Below are positions 51,360 through 61,686 of a stretch of DNA of 64,000 bases, piece by piece (the first letter of the stretch is position 1; the number at the start of each line of letters is the position of its first letter). The DNA is from Prescottella agglutinans. Its GTDB lineage: Bacteria; Actinomycetota; Actinomycetes; Mycobacteriales; Mycobacteriaceae. The DNA lies in the NCBI RefSeq assembly GCF_004011865.1, contig NZ_RKLP01000017.1:1-64000 (forward strand), given 5' to 3'. Both the position numbers and the translations under genes were made by a program. The notes beneath the pieces are model-generated. The model saw only the letters and a list, made by a program, of their open reading frames with translations. It was not told the DNA's origin and made no database searches.

Positions 51360-51388
51360 TTGAACTCTCGGGTCGGCTACGGCATACT
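51360..51388 (+). promoter_or_regulatory. Candidate main promoter of the S10 ribosomal operon
   Basis: TTGAAC (51360-51365) and CATACT (51383-51388) are separated by exactly 17 bp, a good sigma70-type match. Transcription would start near 51395 and leave an untranslated leader of about 370 nt before rpsJ. The 51273-51766 gap holds no credible gene. Confidence 0.55.
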
Positions 51389-51508
51389 GATCGGGTTGCC
51401 TTGACTGGGACGCGATCCGTTGCGACCCGAGTCGGGCTGGATGAAAGTCGAGTATCGGGCCGAAATGCCTGGTCGCGACGATGCAAGACGGAAGCAGTAC
51501 CCAACGTT

Positions 51509-51528
51509 TGCGCCCCCTCGTGGGCGCA
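51509..51528 (+). other. Hairpin in the S10-operon leader
   Basis: TGCGCCC (51509-51515) pairs with GGGCGCA (51522-51528) around a 6-nt loop in the predicted leader RNA. It could be part of a regulatory leader structure. No known leader family is recognised by eye. Confidence 0.35.
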
Positions 51529-51766
51529 TCCGGTGCGGTTCTCGTGGCTCCTGGGAAGGGATTTCCGGGGCCGGGGAATGAGCGGCCAGGCGACACGCCC
51601 GACCGCGTGGACCGGAGAACCATGACAGATGAACAGCGGCAGCGGATCGAGTGATGTCTCGGTCGCCAGTGTTGTTCGTGTCGTGTTTCAGCTCGGGGCT
51701 GTGCAGACGAGGTAGTCCCCGGCTCGTTCGGGTTCTACGAAACGCGGCAAGAAAAGGACACTAAGC

Positions 51767-52072
51767 GTGGCGGGACAGAAGATCCGCATCAGGCTCAAGG
51801 CCTATGACCATGAGGCGATCGACGCGTCAGCGCGCAAGATCGTCGAGACGGTGACCCGGACCGGGGCCCGCGTGGTCGGCCCGGTGCCGTTGCCCACCGA
51901 GAAGAACGTGTACTGCGTCATCCGCTCGCCGCACAAGTACAAGGACTCGCGCGAGCACTTCGAGATGCGTACTCACAAGCGGCTGATCGACATCCTCGAC
52001 CCGACGCCGAAGACGGTCGACGCGCTCATGCGCATCGACCTTCCGGCAAGCGTCGACGTGAACATCCAGTGA
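51767..52072 (+). CDS. rpsJ: 30S ribosomal protein S10 (uS10)
   Basis: This 101-residue protein matches S10 along its whole length ([35 protein letters not shown]). It sits in the 30S head and, as NusE, also joins the NusB antitermination complex. GTG 51767 has AAGGA 8 nt upstream and gives the normal N-terminus. It is the first gene of the S10 cluster, preceded by a leader of about 370 nt. Confidence 0.97.
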   Translation: MAGQKIRIRLKAYDHEAIDASARKIVETVTRTGARVVGPVPLPTEKNVYCVIRSPHKYKDSREHFEMRTHKRLIDILDPTPKTVDALMRIDLPASVDVNIQ

Positions 52073-52100
52073 GCTTGGGAAGACGCAGCGGAGATATCAA

Positions 52101-52754
52101 ATGACTAATCAGATCAAGGGAATCCTGGGCACCAAGCTCGGCATGACCCAGGTCTTCGACGAGAACAACCGGGTCGTCCCGGTCACCGTCGTCAAGGCAG
52201 GGCCGAACGTCGTCACCCAGATCCGTACCGAAGAGCGTGACGGCTACAGCGCCGTGCAGCTGGCGTTCGGCGCCATCGACCCGCGCAAGGTGAACAAGCC
52301 CACCTCGGGCCAGTTCGCCAAGGCCGGCGTCACCCCGCGTCGCCACGTCGTCGAGCTTCGCGTCGCCGATGCCTCCGCTTACGAGGTCGGCCAGGAGCTC
52401 ACCGCCGAGGTCTTCGAGGACGGCGCATACGTCGACGTCACCGGCACCAGCAAGGGCAAGGGCTTCGCCGGCACCATGAAGCGTCACGGCTTCGCCGGTC
52501 AGGGCGCCTCCCACGGTGCGCAGGCTGTCCACCGTCGCCCGGGTTCCATCGGTGGCTGCGCCACCCCCGGCCGCGTGTTCAAGGGCATGCGCATGTCGGG
52601 CCGCATGGGCTCCGACCGCATCACGACGCAGAACCTCTCGGTCCACAAGGTGGACGCCGAGAACGGTCTGCTGCTGATCAAGGGTGCGATCCCCGGCCGC
52701 AAGGGTGGCCTCGTGATCGTCAAGACCGCAGTGAAGGGTGGTGCTTCGGCATGA
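52101..52754 (+). CDS. rplC: 50S ribosomal protein L3 (uL3)
   Basis: This 217-residue protein starts with [19 protein letters not shown] and contains the 50S-core extension [17 protein letters not shown] and [16 protein letters not shown], both diagnostic of L3. It helps nucleate 23S rRNA folding and reaches toward the peptidyl-transferase centre. It begins 28 bp after rpsJ, and its stop overlaps the rplD start by 4 bp. Confidence 0.97.
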   Translation: MTNQIKGILGTKLGMTQVFDENNRVVPVTVVKAGPNVVTQIRTEERDGYSAVQLAFGAIDPRKVNKPTSGQFAKAGVTPRRHVVELRVADASAYEVGQELTAEVFEDGAYVDVTGTSKGKGFAGTMKRHGFAGQGASHGAQAVHRRPGSIGGCATPGRVFKGMRMSGRMGSDRITTQNLSVHKVDAENGLLLIKGAIPGRKGGLVIVKTAVKGGASA

Positions 52755-53416
52755 CCGAGACCGCAACCAAGCTGACCCTCGACGTCAAGGCTGCCGGTGG
52801 CAACACCAACGGCACCGTCGATCTCCCCGCCGAGATCTTCGACGCGACCGCGAACATCGCTCTGATGCACCAGGTCGTCGTCGCGCAGCTCGCTGCGGCA
52901 CGTCAGGGCACGCACTCCACCAAGACCCGCGGCGAGGTCCGCGGCGGTGGCAAGAAGCCGTACCGCCAGAAGGGCACCGGCCGCGCACGTCAGGGCTCGA
53001 CCCGTGCGCCGCAGTTCGCCGGCGGTGGCACCGTCCACGGCCCGCAGCCGCGTGACTACTCGCAGCGCACCCCCAAGAAGATGAAGGCTGCCGCCCTGCG
53101 TGGCGCCCTCTCCGACCGGGCCCGCAACGAGCGCATCCACGTCATCACCGAGCTGGTCGCCGGGCAGGTCCCGTCCACCAAGACGGCGAAGTCGTTCCTG
53201 GGCGAGCTGTCCGACCGCAAGAAGTTCCTGCTGGTCGTCGGCCGCGAGGACATCGCAGCGTGGAAGAGCGTCCAGAACCTGGAAGGCGTGCACCCCATTG
53301 CACCCGACCAGCTCAACACCTACGACGTGCTCAACAGCGATGACGTCGTGTTCAGCCTCGAGGCTCTGAACACCTTCATCGCGGGCCCGGCCAAGAATGA
53401 GGAGGAGAGCAAGTGA
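52751..53416 (+). CDS. rplD: 50S ribosomal protein L4 (uL4)
   Basis: This 221-residue protein has the conserved exit-tunnel loop around [20 protein letters not shown] and the C-terminal [11 protein letters not shown]-type strand ([16 protein letters not shown]). In E. coli L4 also represses the S10 operon; whether that applies here is unknown. Its ATG overlaps the rplC stop (ATGA) and its stop overlaps the rplW start. Confidence 0.97.
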
Positions 53417-53718
53417 GCACCATCGCCGACCCTCGCGACATCTTGCTGGCTCCGGTCATCTCGGAGAAGTCCTACGGTCTGATCGAGGAAGGCACCTACA
53501 CCTTCCTGGTGCACCCGGACTCGAACAAGACGCAGATCAAGATCGCCGTGGAGAAGATCTTCGGTGTGACCGTGACCAGCGTCAACACCGCCAACCGTCA
53601 GGGCAAGCGCAAGCGGACCCGCTTCGGTTACGGCAAGCGCAAGGACACCAAGCGCGCGCTCGTGACCCTCTCGGCCGACAGCAAGCCCATCGAGATCTTC
53701 GGAGGCCCGGTCGCGTAA
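53413..53718 (+). CDS. rplW: 50S ribosomal protein L23 (uL23)
   Basis: This 101-residue L23 ([39 protein letters not shown]) sits at the mouth of the exit tunnel, where trigger factor and SRP dock. GTG 53413 overlaps the rplD stop codon (GTGA), so the two are translationally coupled. Confidence 0.97.
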
Positions 53719-53758
53719 GCGTCTGGGACTTGACGAGATATAGAGGACGAGAAGACTC

Positions 53759-54592
53759 ATGGCAATCCGTAAGTACAAGCCGACTACCCCGGGCCGCCGC
53801 GGCTCGAGCGTCTCGGACTTCGCCGAGATCACTCGGTCGACGCCCGAGAAGTCGCTGGTTCGCCCGCTGCACGGTCGCGGTGGTCGTAACGCCCACGGTC
53901 GCATCACCACCCGTCACAAGGGTGGCGGTCACAAGCGCGCCTACCGGTTGATCGACTTCCGTCGCAACGACAAGGACGGCGTGCCGGCCAAGGTCGCTCA
54001 CATCGAGTACGACCCCAACCGCACCGCTCGCATCGCGCTGCTGCACTACGCGGACGGCGAGAAGCGCTACATCATCGCCCCCAAGGGCCTGGTGCAGGGC
54101 GCCCCGATCGAGTCCGGCGCAGGCGCCGACATCAAGCCGGGTAACAACCTGCCGCTGCGCAACATCCCCACCGGTACCACCATCCACGCGGTGGAGCTGC
54201 GTCCGGGCGGCGGCGCCAAGATGGCCCGCTCCGCCGGTGCCAGCATCCAGCTGCTGGGCAAGGAAGGCACCTACGCCACGCTGCGTATGCCGTCCGGTGA
54301 GATCCGTCGCGTCGACGTGCGCTGCCGCGCCACCGTCGGCGAGGTCGGCAACGCCGAGCAGTCGAACATCAACTGGGGCAAGGCCGGCCGCATGCGCTGG
54401 AAGGGCGTCCGCCCGACCGTCCGTGGTGTGGTCATGAACCCCGTCGACCACCCGCACGGTGGTGGTGAGGGCAAGACCTCCGGTGGTCGCCACCCGGTCA
54501 GCCCCTGGGGCAAGCCCGAGGGCCGCACCCGCAAGAACAAGGCGAGCGACAAGCTCATCGTCCGTCGTCGCCGTACCGGCAAGAAGCGCTAG
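53759..54592 (+). CDS. rplB: 50S ribosomal protein L2 (uL2)
   Basis: This 277-residue L2 carries [20 protein letters not shown] near the N-terminus and the C-terminal [20 protein letters not shown] loop, whose His lies near the peptidyl-transferase centre. It is essential for subunit joining. It follows rplW by 40 bp and rpsS by 18 bp, and has the normal family length. Confidence 0.97.
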   Translation: MAIRKYKPTTPGRRGSSVSDFAEITRSTPEKSLVRPLHGRGGRNAHGRITTRHKGGGHKRAYRLIDFRRNDKDGVPAKVAHIEYDPNRTARIALLHYADGEKRYIIAPKGLVQGAPIESGAGADIKPGNNLPLRNIPTGTTIHAVELRPGGGAKMARSAGASIQLLGKEGTYATLRMPSGEIRRVDVRCRATVGEVGNAEQSNINWGKAGRMRWKGVRPTVRGVVMNPVDHPHGGGEGKTSGGRHPVSPWGKPEGRTRKNKASDKLIVRRRRTGKKR

Positions 54593-54610
54593 TCAAGGAG
54601 GGAGTGAAGG

Positions 54611-54888
54611 ATGCCACGCAGCCTGAAGAAGGGCCCGTTCGTCGATGACCACCTCCTTGCGAAGGTGGACGTGCAGAACGAGAAGGGCACCAAGCAGGTC
54701 ATCAAGACCTGGAGCCGTCGTTCCACGATCATTCCGGACTTCATCGGTCACACGTTTGCCGTCCACGACGGACGCAAGCACGTTCCGGTGTTCGTTTCGG
54801 ATTCGATGGTTGGCCACAAGCTCGGAGAGTTTGCACCGACCAGGACGTTCAAGGGCCACATCAAGGACGACCGGAAGAGCAAGCGTCG

Positions 54889-54892
<4 letters not shown>
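54611..54892 (+). CDS. rpsS: 30S ribosomal protein S19 (uS19)
   Basis: This 93-residue S19 starts [15 protein letters not shown] and has the C-terminal [10 protein letters not shown] segment. It binds 16S rRNA in the 30S head near the A-site. AAGGAGGGAGTGAAGG lies just before ATG 54611. Its stop overlaps the rplV start by 4 bp. Confidence 0.97.
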
Positions 54893-56090
<1,198 letters not shown>

Positions 56091-56093
56091 CGC

Positions 56094-56510
56094 ATGTTGA
56101 TCCCGCGCCGGGTCAAGCACCGCAAGCAGCACCACCCGAGCCGTTCGGGTGCCGCCAAGGGCGGTACCCAGGTGGCCTTCGGTGAGTACGGCATCCAGGC
56201 TCTCGAGCCGGCCTACATCACCAACCGGCAGATCGAGTCCGCTCGTATCGCCATGACTCGCCACATCAAGCGTGGCGGCAAGATCTGGATCAACATCTTC
56301 CCGGATCGCCCGCTCACGAAGAAGCCTGCCGAGACCCGCATGGGTTCCGGTAAGGGTTCGCCGGAGTGGTGGGTCGCGAACATCAAGCCCGGACGGGTCA
56401 TGTTCGAGATGAGCTACCCGAACGAGGAGATCGCCCGCGAGGCTCTGCGTCGCGCGATGCACAAGCTCCCGTGCAAGTGCCGGATCGTGACGAGGGAGGA
56501 GCAGTTCTGA
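56094..56510 (+). CDS. rplP: 50S ribosomal protein L16 (uL16)
   Basis: This 138-residue L16 starts [19 protein letters not shown] and has [20 protein letters not shown] and [19 protein letters not shown]. It organises the A-site of the 50S subunit. It starts 3 bp after rpsC and its TGA overlaps the rpmC ATG by one base. Confidence 0.97.
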   Translation: MLIPRRVKHRKQHHPSRSGAAKGGTQVAFGEYGIQALEPAYITNRQIESARIAMTRHIKRGGKIWINIFPDRPLTKKPAETRMGSGKGSPEWWVANIKPGRVMFEMSYPNEEIAREALRRAMHKLPCKCRIVTREEQF

Positions 56511-56746
56511 TGGCGACCACCAGCCCTGCTGCAGAGCTCCGCGAGCTGACCGACGACGAGTTGGTCACCAAGCTCCGCGAGTCGAAGGAAGAACTGTTCA
56601 ACCTTCGTTTCCAGATGGCCACCGGTCAGCTGGACAACAACCGCCGGCTGCGCACGGTCCGTCACGAGATTGCGCGCATCTACACCGTCCTGCGCGAGCG
56701 CGAGCTCGGCCTGGCCTCCGGTCCGGACGCAGGTGACGCGGCATGA
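56510..56746 (+). CDS. rpmC: 50S ribosomal protein L29 (uL29)
   Basis: This 78-residue protein has the all-helical L29 signature ([55 protein letters not shown]). It binds near the exit tunnel next to L23. It overlaps rplP by one base and rpsQ by four. Confidence 0.96.
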   Translation: MATTSPAAELRELTDDELVTKLRESKEELFNLRFQMATGQLDNNRRLRTVRHEIARIYTVLRERELGLASGPDAGDAA

Positions 56747-57033
56747 GTGAGGATAAGGCAGTGAGCACCAACAGCACCGAAGAGCGCGGCAGCCGCAAGG
56801 TCCGCATCGGCTACGTGGTCTCGGACAAGATGGAGAAGACCATCGTGGTCGAGCTGGAGGACCGGGTGAAGCACCCGCTCTACGGCAAGATCATCCGACG
56901 CACCTCGAAGGTCAAGGCGCACGACGAGAACGGCGTCGCCGGCATCGGCGACCGCGTCCAGCTCATGGAGACCCGACCGCTGTCGGCGACCAAGCGCTGG
57001 CGTCTGGTCGAGGTCCTCGAGAAGGCCAAGTAA
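56743..57033 (+). CDS. rpsQ: 30S ribosomal protein S17 (uS17)
   Basis: This 96-residue S17 has [20 protein letters not shown] and the OB-fold loop [23 protein letters not shown] 56743 is used because it couples to rpmC (ATGA); GTG 56761 would give a shorter N-terminus. It is the last gene before a 170-bp gap that contains a strong hairpin. Confidence 0.95.
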   Translation: MSEDKAVSTNSTEERGSRKVRIGYVVSDKMEKTIVVELEDRVKHPLYGKIIRRTSKVKAHDENGVAGIGDRVQLMETRPLSATKRWRLVEVLEKAK

Positions 57034-57057
57034 GAGCCGAAGAGTGTATCCAGTACG

Positions 57058-57098
57058 ATGGTGGGGTTGCCCTGTGAAAGCAGTGGCAGCCCCACCAT
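57058..57098 (+). terminator. 14-bp hairpin between the S10 and spc ribosomal gene blocks
   Basis: The arms 57058-57071 (ATGGTGGGGTTGCC) and 57085-57098 pair over 14 bp with one G-U wobble and a 13-nt loop. It starts 24 nt after rpsQ and has no T-run. It could terminate or attenuate S10 transcripts, with a new promoter between it and rplN. No clear promoter is seen in 57099-57203. Confidence 0.55.
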
Positions 57099-57203
57099 CG
57101 GCGGGTACGGACCGCGCGCGTCGGGTCGGAAATCTGCCGCGCACGATTTGGCGATTCGCACGCGAGTCGCCGGGTCGAAACAAGCCAGGTCAAGGAGAAG
57201 TTA

Positions 57204-57572
57204 GTGATTCAGCAGGAGTCGCGACTGCGCGTCGCCGACAACACGGGTGCCAAGGAGATTCTCTGCATCCGCGTTCTCGGTGGCTCGTCTCGTCGCTACG
57301 CCGGGATCGGCGACATCATCGTCGCCACCGTCAAGGACGCAACCCCGGGTGGAAACGTGAAGAAGGGCGAGGTCGTCAAGGCTGTCGTCGTCCGCACCAC
57401 CAAGGAGCGTCGTCGTCCGGACGGCTCGTACATCAAGTTCGACGAGAACGCTGCCGTCATCATCAAGGCGGACAACGATCCGCGCGGCACCCGTATCTTC
57501 GGACCCGTCGGTCGTGAGCTGCGCGAGAAGCGCTTCATGAAGATCGTCTCGCTCGCCCCGGAGGTGCTGTGA
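57204..57572 (+). CDS. rplN: 50S ribosomal protein L14 (uL14)
   Basis: This 122-residue L14 ([39 protein letters not shown]) lies at the subunit interface. GTG 57204 follows AAGGAGAAG at an ordinary distance. It opens the second ribosomal block after a 170-bp gap. Confidence 0.97.
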   Translation: MIQQESRLRVADNTGAKEILCIRVLGGSSRRYAGIGDIIVATVKDATPGGNVKKGEVVKAVVVRTTKERRRPDGSYIKFDENAAVIIKADNDPRGTRIFGPVGRELREKRFMKIVSLAPEVL

Positions 57573-57889
57573 TGAAGGTGCACAAGGGTGACACCGTGCT
57601 GGTCGTCTCCGGCAAGGACAAGGGCGCGAAGGGCAAGGTCATCCAGGCCTACCCCGCGACCGACAAGGTCCTCGTCGAGGGCGTGAACCGCATCAAGAAG
57701 CACACCGCGGTTTCTGCGAACGAGCGTGGCGCCTCCTCCGGCGGCATCGTGACGCAGGAAGCTCCGATCCACGTCTCGAACGTCATGGTCGTCGACTCGG
57801 ACGGAAACCCGACTCGCGTCGGCTACCGCACCGACGAGGAGACCGGCAAGCGCGTTCGCATTTCCCGGAAGAACGGGAAGGACATCTGA
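57572..57889 (+). CDS. rplX: 50S ribosomal protein L24 (uL24)
   Basis: This 105-residue L24 has a KOW motif near the N-terminus ([20 protein letters not shown]) and [22 protein letters not shown] 57572 overlaps the rplN stop by one base (TGATG) and gives the family N-terminus; GTG 57569 adds one Met only. It is an assembly initiator of the 50S subunit. Confidence 0.97.
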   Translation: MKVHKGDTVLVVSGKDKGAKGKVIQAYPATDKVLVEGVNRIKKHTAVSANERGASSGGIVTQEAPIHVSNVMVVDSDGNPTRVGYRTDEETGKRVRISRKNGKDI

Positions 57890-57890
57890 C

Positions 57891-58457
57891 ATGACCTCCA
57901 CTGAGAACAAGATCCAGCCGCGTCTGAAGACCCGCTACCGCGCGGAGATCCGTGACGCGCTGAACGCCGAGTTCGACTACGCGAACGTCATGCAGATCCC
58001 GGGCGTCGTCAAGGTCGTCGTCAACATGGGTGTCGGTGACGCTGCCCGCGACGCGAAGCTGATCAACGGCGCGGTTGCCGATCTGGCTCTGATCACCGGT
58101 CAGAAGCCCGAGATCCGCAAGGCCCGCAAGTCCATCGCGCAGTTCAAGCTGCGTGAGGGCATGCCGATCGGTGCGCGCGTCACGCTGCGCGGCGACCGCA
58201 TGTGGGAGTTCCTGGACCGTCTGGTGTCCATCGCGCTGCCCCGTATCCGCGACTTCCGTGGCCTGTCGGGTAACCAGTTCGACGGCAACGGCAACTACAC
58301 GTTCGGCCTCAACGAGCAGTCGATGTTCCACGAGATCGACGTGGACAAGATCGATCGTCCGCGCGGTATGGACATCACCGTCGTGACCACCGCCACCAAC
58401 AACGAAGAAGGCCGTGCGCTGCTCAAGCACCTCGGCTTCCCGTTCAAGGAGAACTGA
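57891..58457 (+). CDS. rplE: 50S ribosomal protein L5 (uL5)
   Basis: This 188-residue L5 ([59 protein letters not shown]) binds 5S rRNA in the central protuberance. It starts 1 bp after rplX and is followed by rpsZ after 4 bp. Confidence 0.97.
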   Translation: MTSTENKIQPRLKTRYRAEIRDALNAEFDYANVMQIPGVVKVVVNMGVGDAARDAKLINGAVADLALITGQKPEIRKARKSIAQFKLREGMPIGARVTLRGDRMWEFLDRLVSIALPRIRDFRGLSGNQFDGNGNYTFGLNEQSMFHEIDVDKIDRPRGMDITVVTTATNNEEGRALLKHLGFPFKEN

Positions 58458-58461
58458 GCCC

Positions 58462-58647
58462 ATGGCTAAGAAGGCACTGGTCAACAAGGCCAACAAGAAG
58501 CCGAAGTTCGCGGTGCGCGCGTACACCCGTTGCCAGAAGTGCGGCCGTCCGCACTCGGTGTTCCGCAAGTTCGGTCTGTGCCGTATCTGCGTTCGCGAGA
58601 TGGCACACGCCGGCGAGCTGCCGGGCGTTCACAAGAGCTCCTGGTAA
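58462..58647 (+). CDS. rpsZ: 30S ribosomal protein S14, zinc-binding type Z (uS14)
   Basis: This 61-residue S14 is of the short type, with two CxxC pairs (CQKCGRP and CRICVRE) forming a zinc ribbon. ATG 58462 ([19 protein letters not shown]) gives the standard N-terminus; a longer in-frame extension overlapping rplE is spurious. Actinobacteria often have a second, zinc-free S14 for zinc starvation; it is not in this window. Confidence 0.96.
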   Translation: MAKKALVNKANKKPKFAVRAYTRCQKCGRPHSVFRKFGLCRICVREMAHAGELPGVHKSSW

Positions 58648-58725
58648 GCCGAACAACAGACTTCCGTTCCACGTCCGTGGAATGGTGAAGGTAAGAACCA
58701 CTTCGTTGTAGGCCCACGATCGGGC

Positions 58726-58764
58726 CGACCCCGCTCCCTCCGACACGTCGGGGGAGCGGGGTCG
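58726..58764 (+). terminator. GC-rich hairpin between rpsZ and rpsH
   Basis: GACCCCGCTCCC (58727-58738) pairs perfectly with 58752-58763, the flanking C-G pair (58726/58764) extends it, and the inner loop can pair partly. It lies in a 167-bp gap. No T-run follows, so it may be an attenuator or an RNA-processing site as readily as a terminator. Confidence 0.5.
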
Positions 58765-58814
58765 GTACCGGTGTTGCATGGGAACCCCAACGAGAAAGGT
58801 GCACAGGTCAACTC

Positions 58815-59213
58815 ATGACCATGACTGATCCGATCGCAGACTTCTTGACGCGTCTGCGTAATGCCAACTCGGCGTACCACGACGAGGTGAAGCTGCCGCA
58901 CTCGAAGATCAAGGCGAACATCGCCGAGATCCTCAAGCGTGAGGGCTACATCGCGGACTACCGCACCGAGGATGCCGAGGTCGGCAAGACGCTGATCGTC
59001 GACCTCAAGTACGGCCCCAGCCGCGAGCGCAGCCTCGCCGGCGTCCGCCGTGTTTCCAAGCCCGGTCTGCGCGTCTACGCGAAGTCCACCAACCTGCCCA
59101 AGGTCCTGGGCGGCCTCGGCGTGGCGATCATCTCCACGTCTTCCGGTCTGCTCACCGATCGTCAGGCGGCCAATCAGGGAGTGGGCGGGGAAGTCCTCGC
59201 CTACGTCTGGTAA
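58815..59213 (+). CDS. rpsH: 30S ribosomal protein S8 (uS8)
   Basis: This 132-residue S8 ([40 protein letters not shown]) binds the central domain of 16S rRNA; in E. coli it represses the spc operon. ATG 58815 is used and ATG 58821 (MTDPIADF) is possible. It restarts the cluster after the hairpin-containing gap. Confidence 0.96.
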   Translation: MTMTDPIADFLTRLRNANSAYHDEVKLPHSKIKANIAEILKREGYIADYRTEDAEVGKTLIVDLKYGPSRERSLAGVRRVSKPGLRVYAKSTNLPKVLGGLGVAIISTSSGLLTDRQAANQGVGGEVLAYVW

Positions 59214-59227
59214 GGGAGGCCACCAGA

Positions 59228-59767
59228 ATGTCGCGTATTGGAAAGATTCCGGTCGCCGTCCCCGCGGGCGTCGACGTGACCATCACCGGACAGGACGTCG
59301 CGGTCAAGGGCCCCAAGGGCTCGCTGTCGCTGACCGTCTCCGAGCCGATCTCGGTCGTCAAGGGTGAGGACGGTGCCCTGCAGGTCACCCGTCCCGACGA
59401 CGAGCGTCGCAGCCGCGCGCTGCACGGTCTGTCGCGCACCCTCGTGCAGAACATGATCGTCGGTGTGACCGCTGGTTACACCACCAAGATGGAGATCCAC
59501 GGCGTTGGCTACCGTGTGGCGCTGAAGGGCCAGGACCTCGAGTTCGCCCTCGGCTACAGCCACCCGGTCCCGATCGAGGCTCCGGAGGGCATCACCTTCG
59601 CTGTCGAGTCGCCGACCAAGTTCTCGATCTCCGGCATCGACAAGCAGAAGGTCGGCCAGATCGCGGCCAACATCCGCCGCCTGCGCAAGTCCGACCCGTA
59701 CAAGGGCAAGGGCATCCGCTACGAGGGTGAGCAGGTCCGTCGCAAGGTCGGAAAGACGGGTAAGTGA
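59228..59767 (+). CDS. rplF: 50S ribosomal protein L6 (uL6)
   Basis: This 179-residue L6 starts [20 protein letters not shown] and ends in the family signature [19 protein letters not shown]. It lies near the factor-binding site of the 50S subunit. It starts 14 bp after rpsH and is followed by rplR after one base. Confidence 0.97.
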   Translation: MSRIGKIPVAVPAGVDVTITGQDVAVKGPKGSLSLTVSEPISVVKGEDGALQVTRPDDERRSRALHGLSRTLVQNMIVGVTAGYTTKMEIHGVGYRVALKGQDLEFALGYSHPVPIEAPEGITFAVESPTKFSISGIDKQKVGQIAANIRRLRKSDPYKGKGIRYEGEQVRRKVGKTGK

Positions 59768-59768
59768 T

Positions 59769-60176
59769 ATGAGCCAGACTGCAAATCAGAAGGCCAAGCG
59801 TATTCCGCTGGGCAAGGACGCGTCCACGACGCGTCGTCTGTCGAAGGCGCGTCGTCACTTCCGTCTCCGCAAGAAGGTCTCCGGCACCCCGGAGCGTCCC
59901 CGTCTCGTGGTGAACCGCTCCGCGCGGCACATCCACGTGCAGCTGGTGGACGATCTGGCCGGCAAGACCCTCGCCGCTGCGTCGACCATCGAGGCCGACG
60001 TGCGTGCGCTGGAGGGCGACAAGAGCGCCCGTGGTGCCAAGGTCGGTCAGCTGATCGCCGAGCGTGCCAAGGCAGCCGGCGTGGAGGCCGTGGTCTTCGA
60101 CCGCGGTGGCCACACCTACAGCGGCCGCATCGCGGCCCTGGCGGATGCCGCTCGCGAAGGCGGGTTGAAGTTCTGA
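59769..60176 (+). CDS. rplR: 50S ribosomal protein L18 (uL18)
   Basis: This 135-residue L18 ([54 protein letters not shown]) binds 5S rRNA together with L5. ATG 59769 begins one base after the rplF stop; a longer frame starting inside rplF is spurious. Confidence 0.96.
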   Translation: MSQTANQKAKRIPLGKDASTTRRLSKARRHFRLRKKVSGTPERPRLVVNRSARHIHVQLVDDLAGKTLAAASTIEADVRALEGDKSARGAKVGQLIAERAKAAGVEAVVFDRGGHTYSGRIAALADAAREGGLKF

Positions 60177-60207
60177 TGACCAACATTACTAACGGAAGGA
60201 ATGCCTG

Positions 60208-60846
60208 ATGCCGGGACGTCAAAGGCGTGACGGCGGAAGCGGACCCGCCGGACAGGGTGGCCCCCAGGGCGACAACCGCGGTGGTCGCGATCGTCGCGAC
60301 AACCGTCGTGACAACGCTGCGGAGAAGTCGAACCACATCGAGCGCGTCGTCTCCATCAACCGCGTGTCGAAGGTCGTCAAGGGCGGTCGTCGCTTCAGCT
60401 TCACCGCTCTCGTGATCGTGGGCGACGGCAACGGACTCGTCGGCGTCGGCTACGGCAAGGCCAAGGAAGTTCCCGCGGCCATCCAGAAGGGCGTCGAGGA
60501 GGCTCGCAAGAGCTTCTTCCGTGTGCCGCTCATCGGCAGCACCATCACCCACCCGGTTCAGGGCGAGGCGGCGGCCGGTGTCGTCATGCTGCGTCCGGCC
60601 AGCCCGGGTACCGGTGTGATCGCCGGTGGCGCGGTGCGTGCCGTGCTGGAGTGCGCGGGTGTCTCCGACATCCTGGCCAAGTCGCTCGGTAGCGACAACG
60701 CCATCAACGTTGTGCACGCGACCGTTGCCGCCCTCAAGGGCCTGCAGCGTCCGGAAGAGGTTGCAGCCCGTCGTGGCCTGCCCCTCGAGGACGTGGCCCC
60801 CGCCGGCATGCTGCGCGCTCGTGCACAGGCTGGGAGCGTGAAGTAA
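60208..60846 (+). CDS. rpsE: 30S ribosomal protein S5 (uS5)
   Basis: This 212-residue S5 has an extended N-terminus rich in Gly, Arg and Asp, then [40 protein letters not shown] and the C-terminal ribosomal fold. It takes part in decoding fidelity; streptomycin- and spectinomycin-related mutations map to it in other bacteria. Its TAA overlaps the rpmD ATG by one base. Confidence 0.97.
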   Translation: MPGRQRRDGGSGPAGQGGPQGDNRGGRDRRDNRRDNAAEKSNHIERVVSINRVSKVVKGGRRFSFTALVIVGDGNGLVGVGYGKAKEVPAAIQKGVEEARKSFFRVPLIGSTITHPVQGEAAAGVVMLRPASPGTGVIAGGAVRAVLECAGVSDILAKSLGSDNAINVVHATVAALKGLQRPEEVAARRGLPLEDVAPAGMLRARAQAGSVK

Positions 60847-61025
60847 TGGCACAGCTCAAGGTCACCCAGGTCAAGAGCACCATCGGCACCAAGCAGAACC
60901 AGCGGGACAGCCTGCGCACCCTCGGACTGAAGGGCATCCGTCAGTCCGTCGTCCGTGAGGACAACGCGCAGAACCGTGGTCTGATCAACGTGGTGCGCCA
61001 CCTCGTCACGGTTGAGGAGGTCTAA
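60846..61025 (+). CDS. rpmD: 50S ribosomal protein L30 (uL30)
   Basis: This small 59-residue gene starts at ATG 60846 (overlapping the rpsE stop) and ends at TAA 61023-61025. The translation [20 protein letters not shown] followed by [14 protein letters not shown] matches L30. It lies between rpsE and rplO, its normal place in the spc cluster. Confidence 0.95.
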   Translation: MAQLKVTQVKSTIGTKQNQRDSLRTLGLKGIRQSVVREDNAQNRGLINVVRHLVTVEEV

Positions 61026-61027
61026 CC

Positions 61028-61468
61028 ATGACCATCAAGTTGCACCACCTGCGCCCCGCGCCCGGCGCCAAGACCGACAAGACTCGCGTCGGTCGCGGTG
61101 AGGGCTCGAAGGGTAAGACCGCTGGTCGCGGCACCAAGGGCACCAAGGCACGTAAGAACGTGTCGGCCGCCTTCGAGGGTGGACAGATGCCGCTGCACAT
61201 GCGTCTGCCCAAGCTCAAGGGCTTCAAGAACGCGTTCCGCACCGAGTACCAGGTCGTCAACGTCGGCGATATCGCTCGTCTGTTCCCCGAGGGTGGACAG
61301 ATCGGCGTTGCCGAGCTCGTTGCCGCGGGCGCGGTTCGCAAGAACCAGCTCGTGAAGGTTCTCGGCGAGGGCGAGCTCACGGTGGCCGTCCAGGTCACCG
61401 CGGACAAGTTCTCGGGCGCTGCGAAGGAGAAGATCGCCGCTGCCGGTGGTACCACCACCGAGCTGTGA
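61028..61468 (+). CDS. rplO: 50S ribosomal protein L15 (uL15)
   Basis: This 146-residue L15 ([56 protein letters not shown]) is a late 50S assembly protein. It starts 2 bp after rpmD and is followed by two successive hairpins, so it ends a transcription unit. Confidence 0.97.
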   Translation: MTIKLHHLRPAPGAKTDKTRVGRGEGSKGKTAGRGTKGTKARKNVSAAFEGGQMPLHMRLPKLKGFKNAFRTEYQVVNVGDIARLFPEGGQIGVAELVAAGAVRKNQLVKVLGEGELTVAVQVTADKFSGAAKEKIAAAGGTTTEL

Positions 61469-61486
61469 TCTCTCTCAGCTAGCTGT

Positions 61487-61532
61487 CGAATGGCCGCAAC
61501 TCCTCCCGGACGGGGCGAGTTGCGGCCATTCG
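61487..61532 (+). terminator. Terminator hairpin after rplO
   Basis: The arms 61487-61502 and 61517-61532 are perfectly complementary (16 bp; CGAATGGCCGCAACTC on the left) around a 14-nt loop. It begins 19 nt after the rplO stop. The sequence after it is CT-rich rather than a T-run. Confidence 0.75.
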
Positions 61533-61570
61533 TCTCTCCAGGGTGTGCCGGCGGGCATACTGGAGAGGGC

Positions 61571-61596
61571 CAGCCCGTGCAACCGGGCTGTGTTTT
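61571..61596 (+). terminator. Second hairpin with T-rich tail upstream of secY
   Basis: CAGCCCG (61571-61577) pairs with CGGGCTG (61584-61590) around a 6-nt loop and is followed directly by TGTTTT, the classical rho-independent layout. It lies about 90 bp upstream of secY and could act as a back-up terminator or a secY leader attenuator. Confidence 0.6.
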
Positions 61597-61686
61597 CATG
61601 TGTCACTGTTAGAGTTCTAGAGTTCTTCAATTCACGGGGCGGGTCATTCAGATCGGCTCTCCGTATGTCGTGCGCCAGGAGGATCT
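61597..61686 (+). promoter_or_regulatory. Upstream region of secY
   Basis: After the second hairpin the sequence is AT-richer, with a tandem AGAGTTCT at 61612-61619 and 61622-61629. A -10-like CATACT occurs before the hairpin at 61556-61561, matching the hexamer proposed for the S10 promoter but without a good -35. GGAGGATC just before the TTG start is the secY ribosome binding site. Confidence 0.35.

Noticed and set aside
58414-58461. Upstream in-frame extension of rpsZ
   Set aside because: It overlaps rplE in another frame, and the S14 family starts at MAKKAL (58462).
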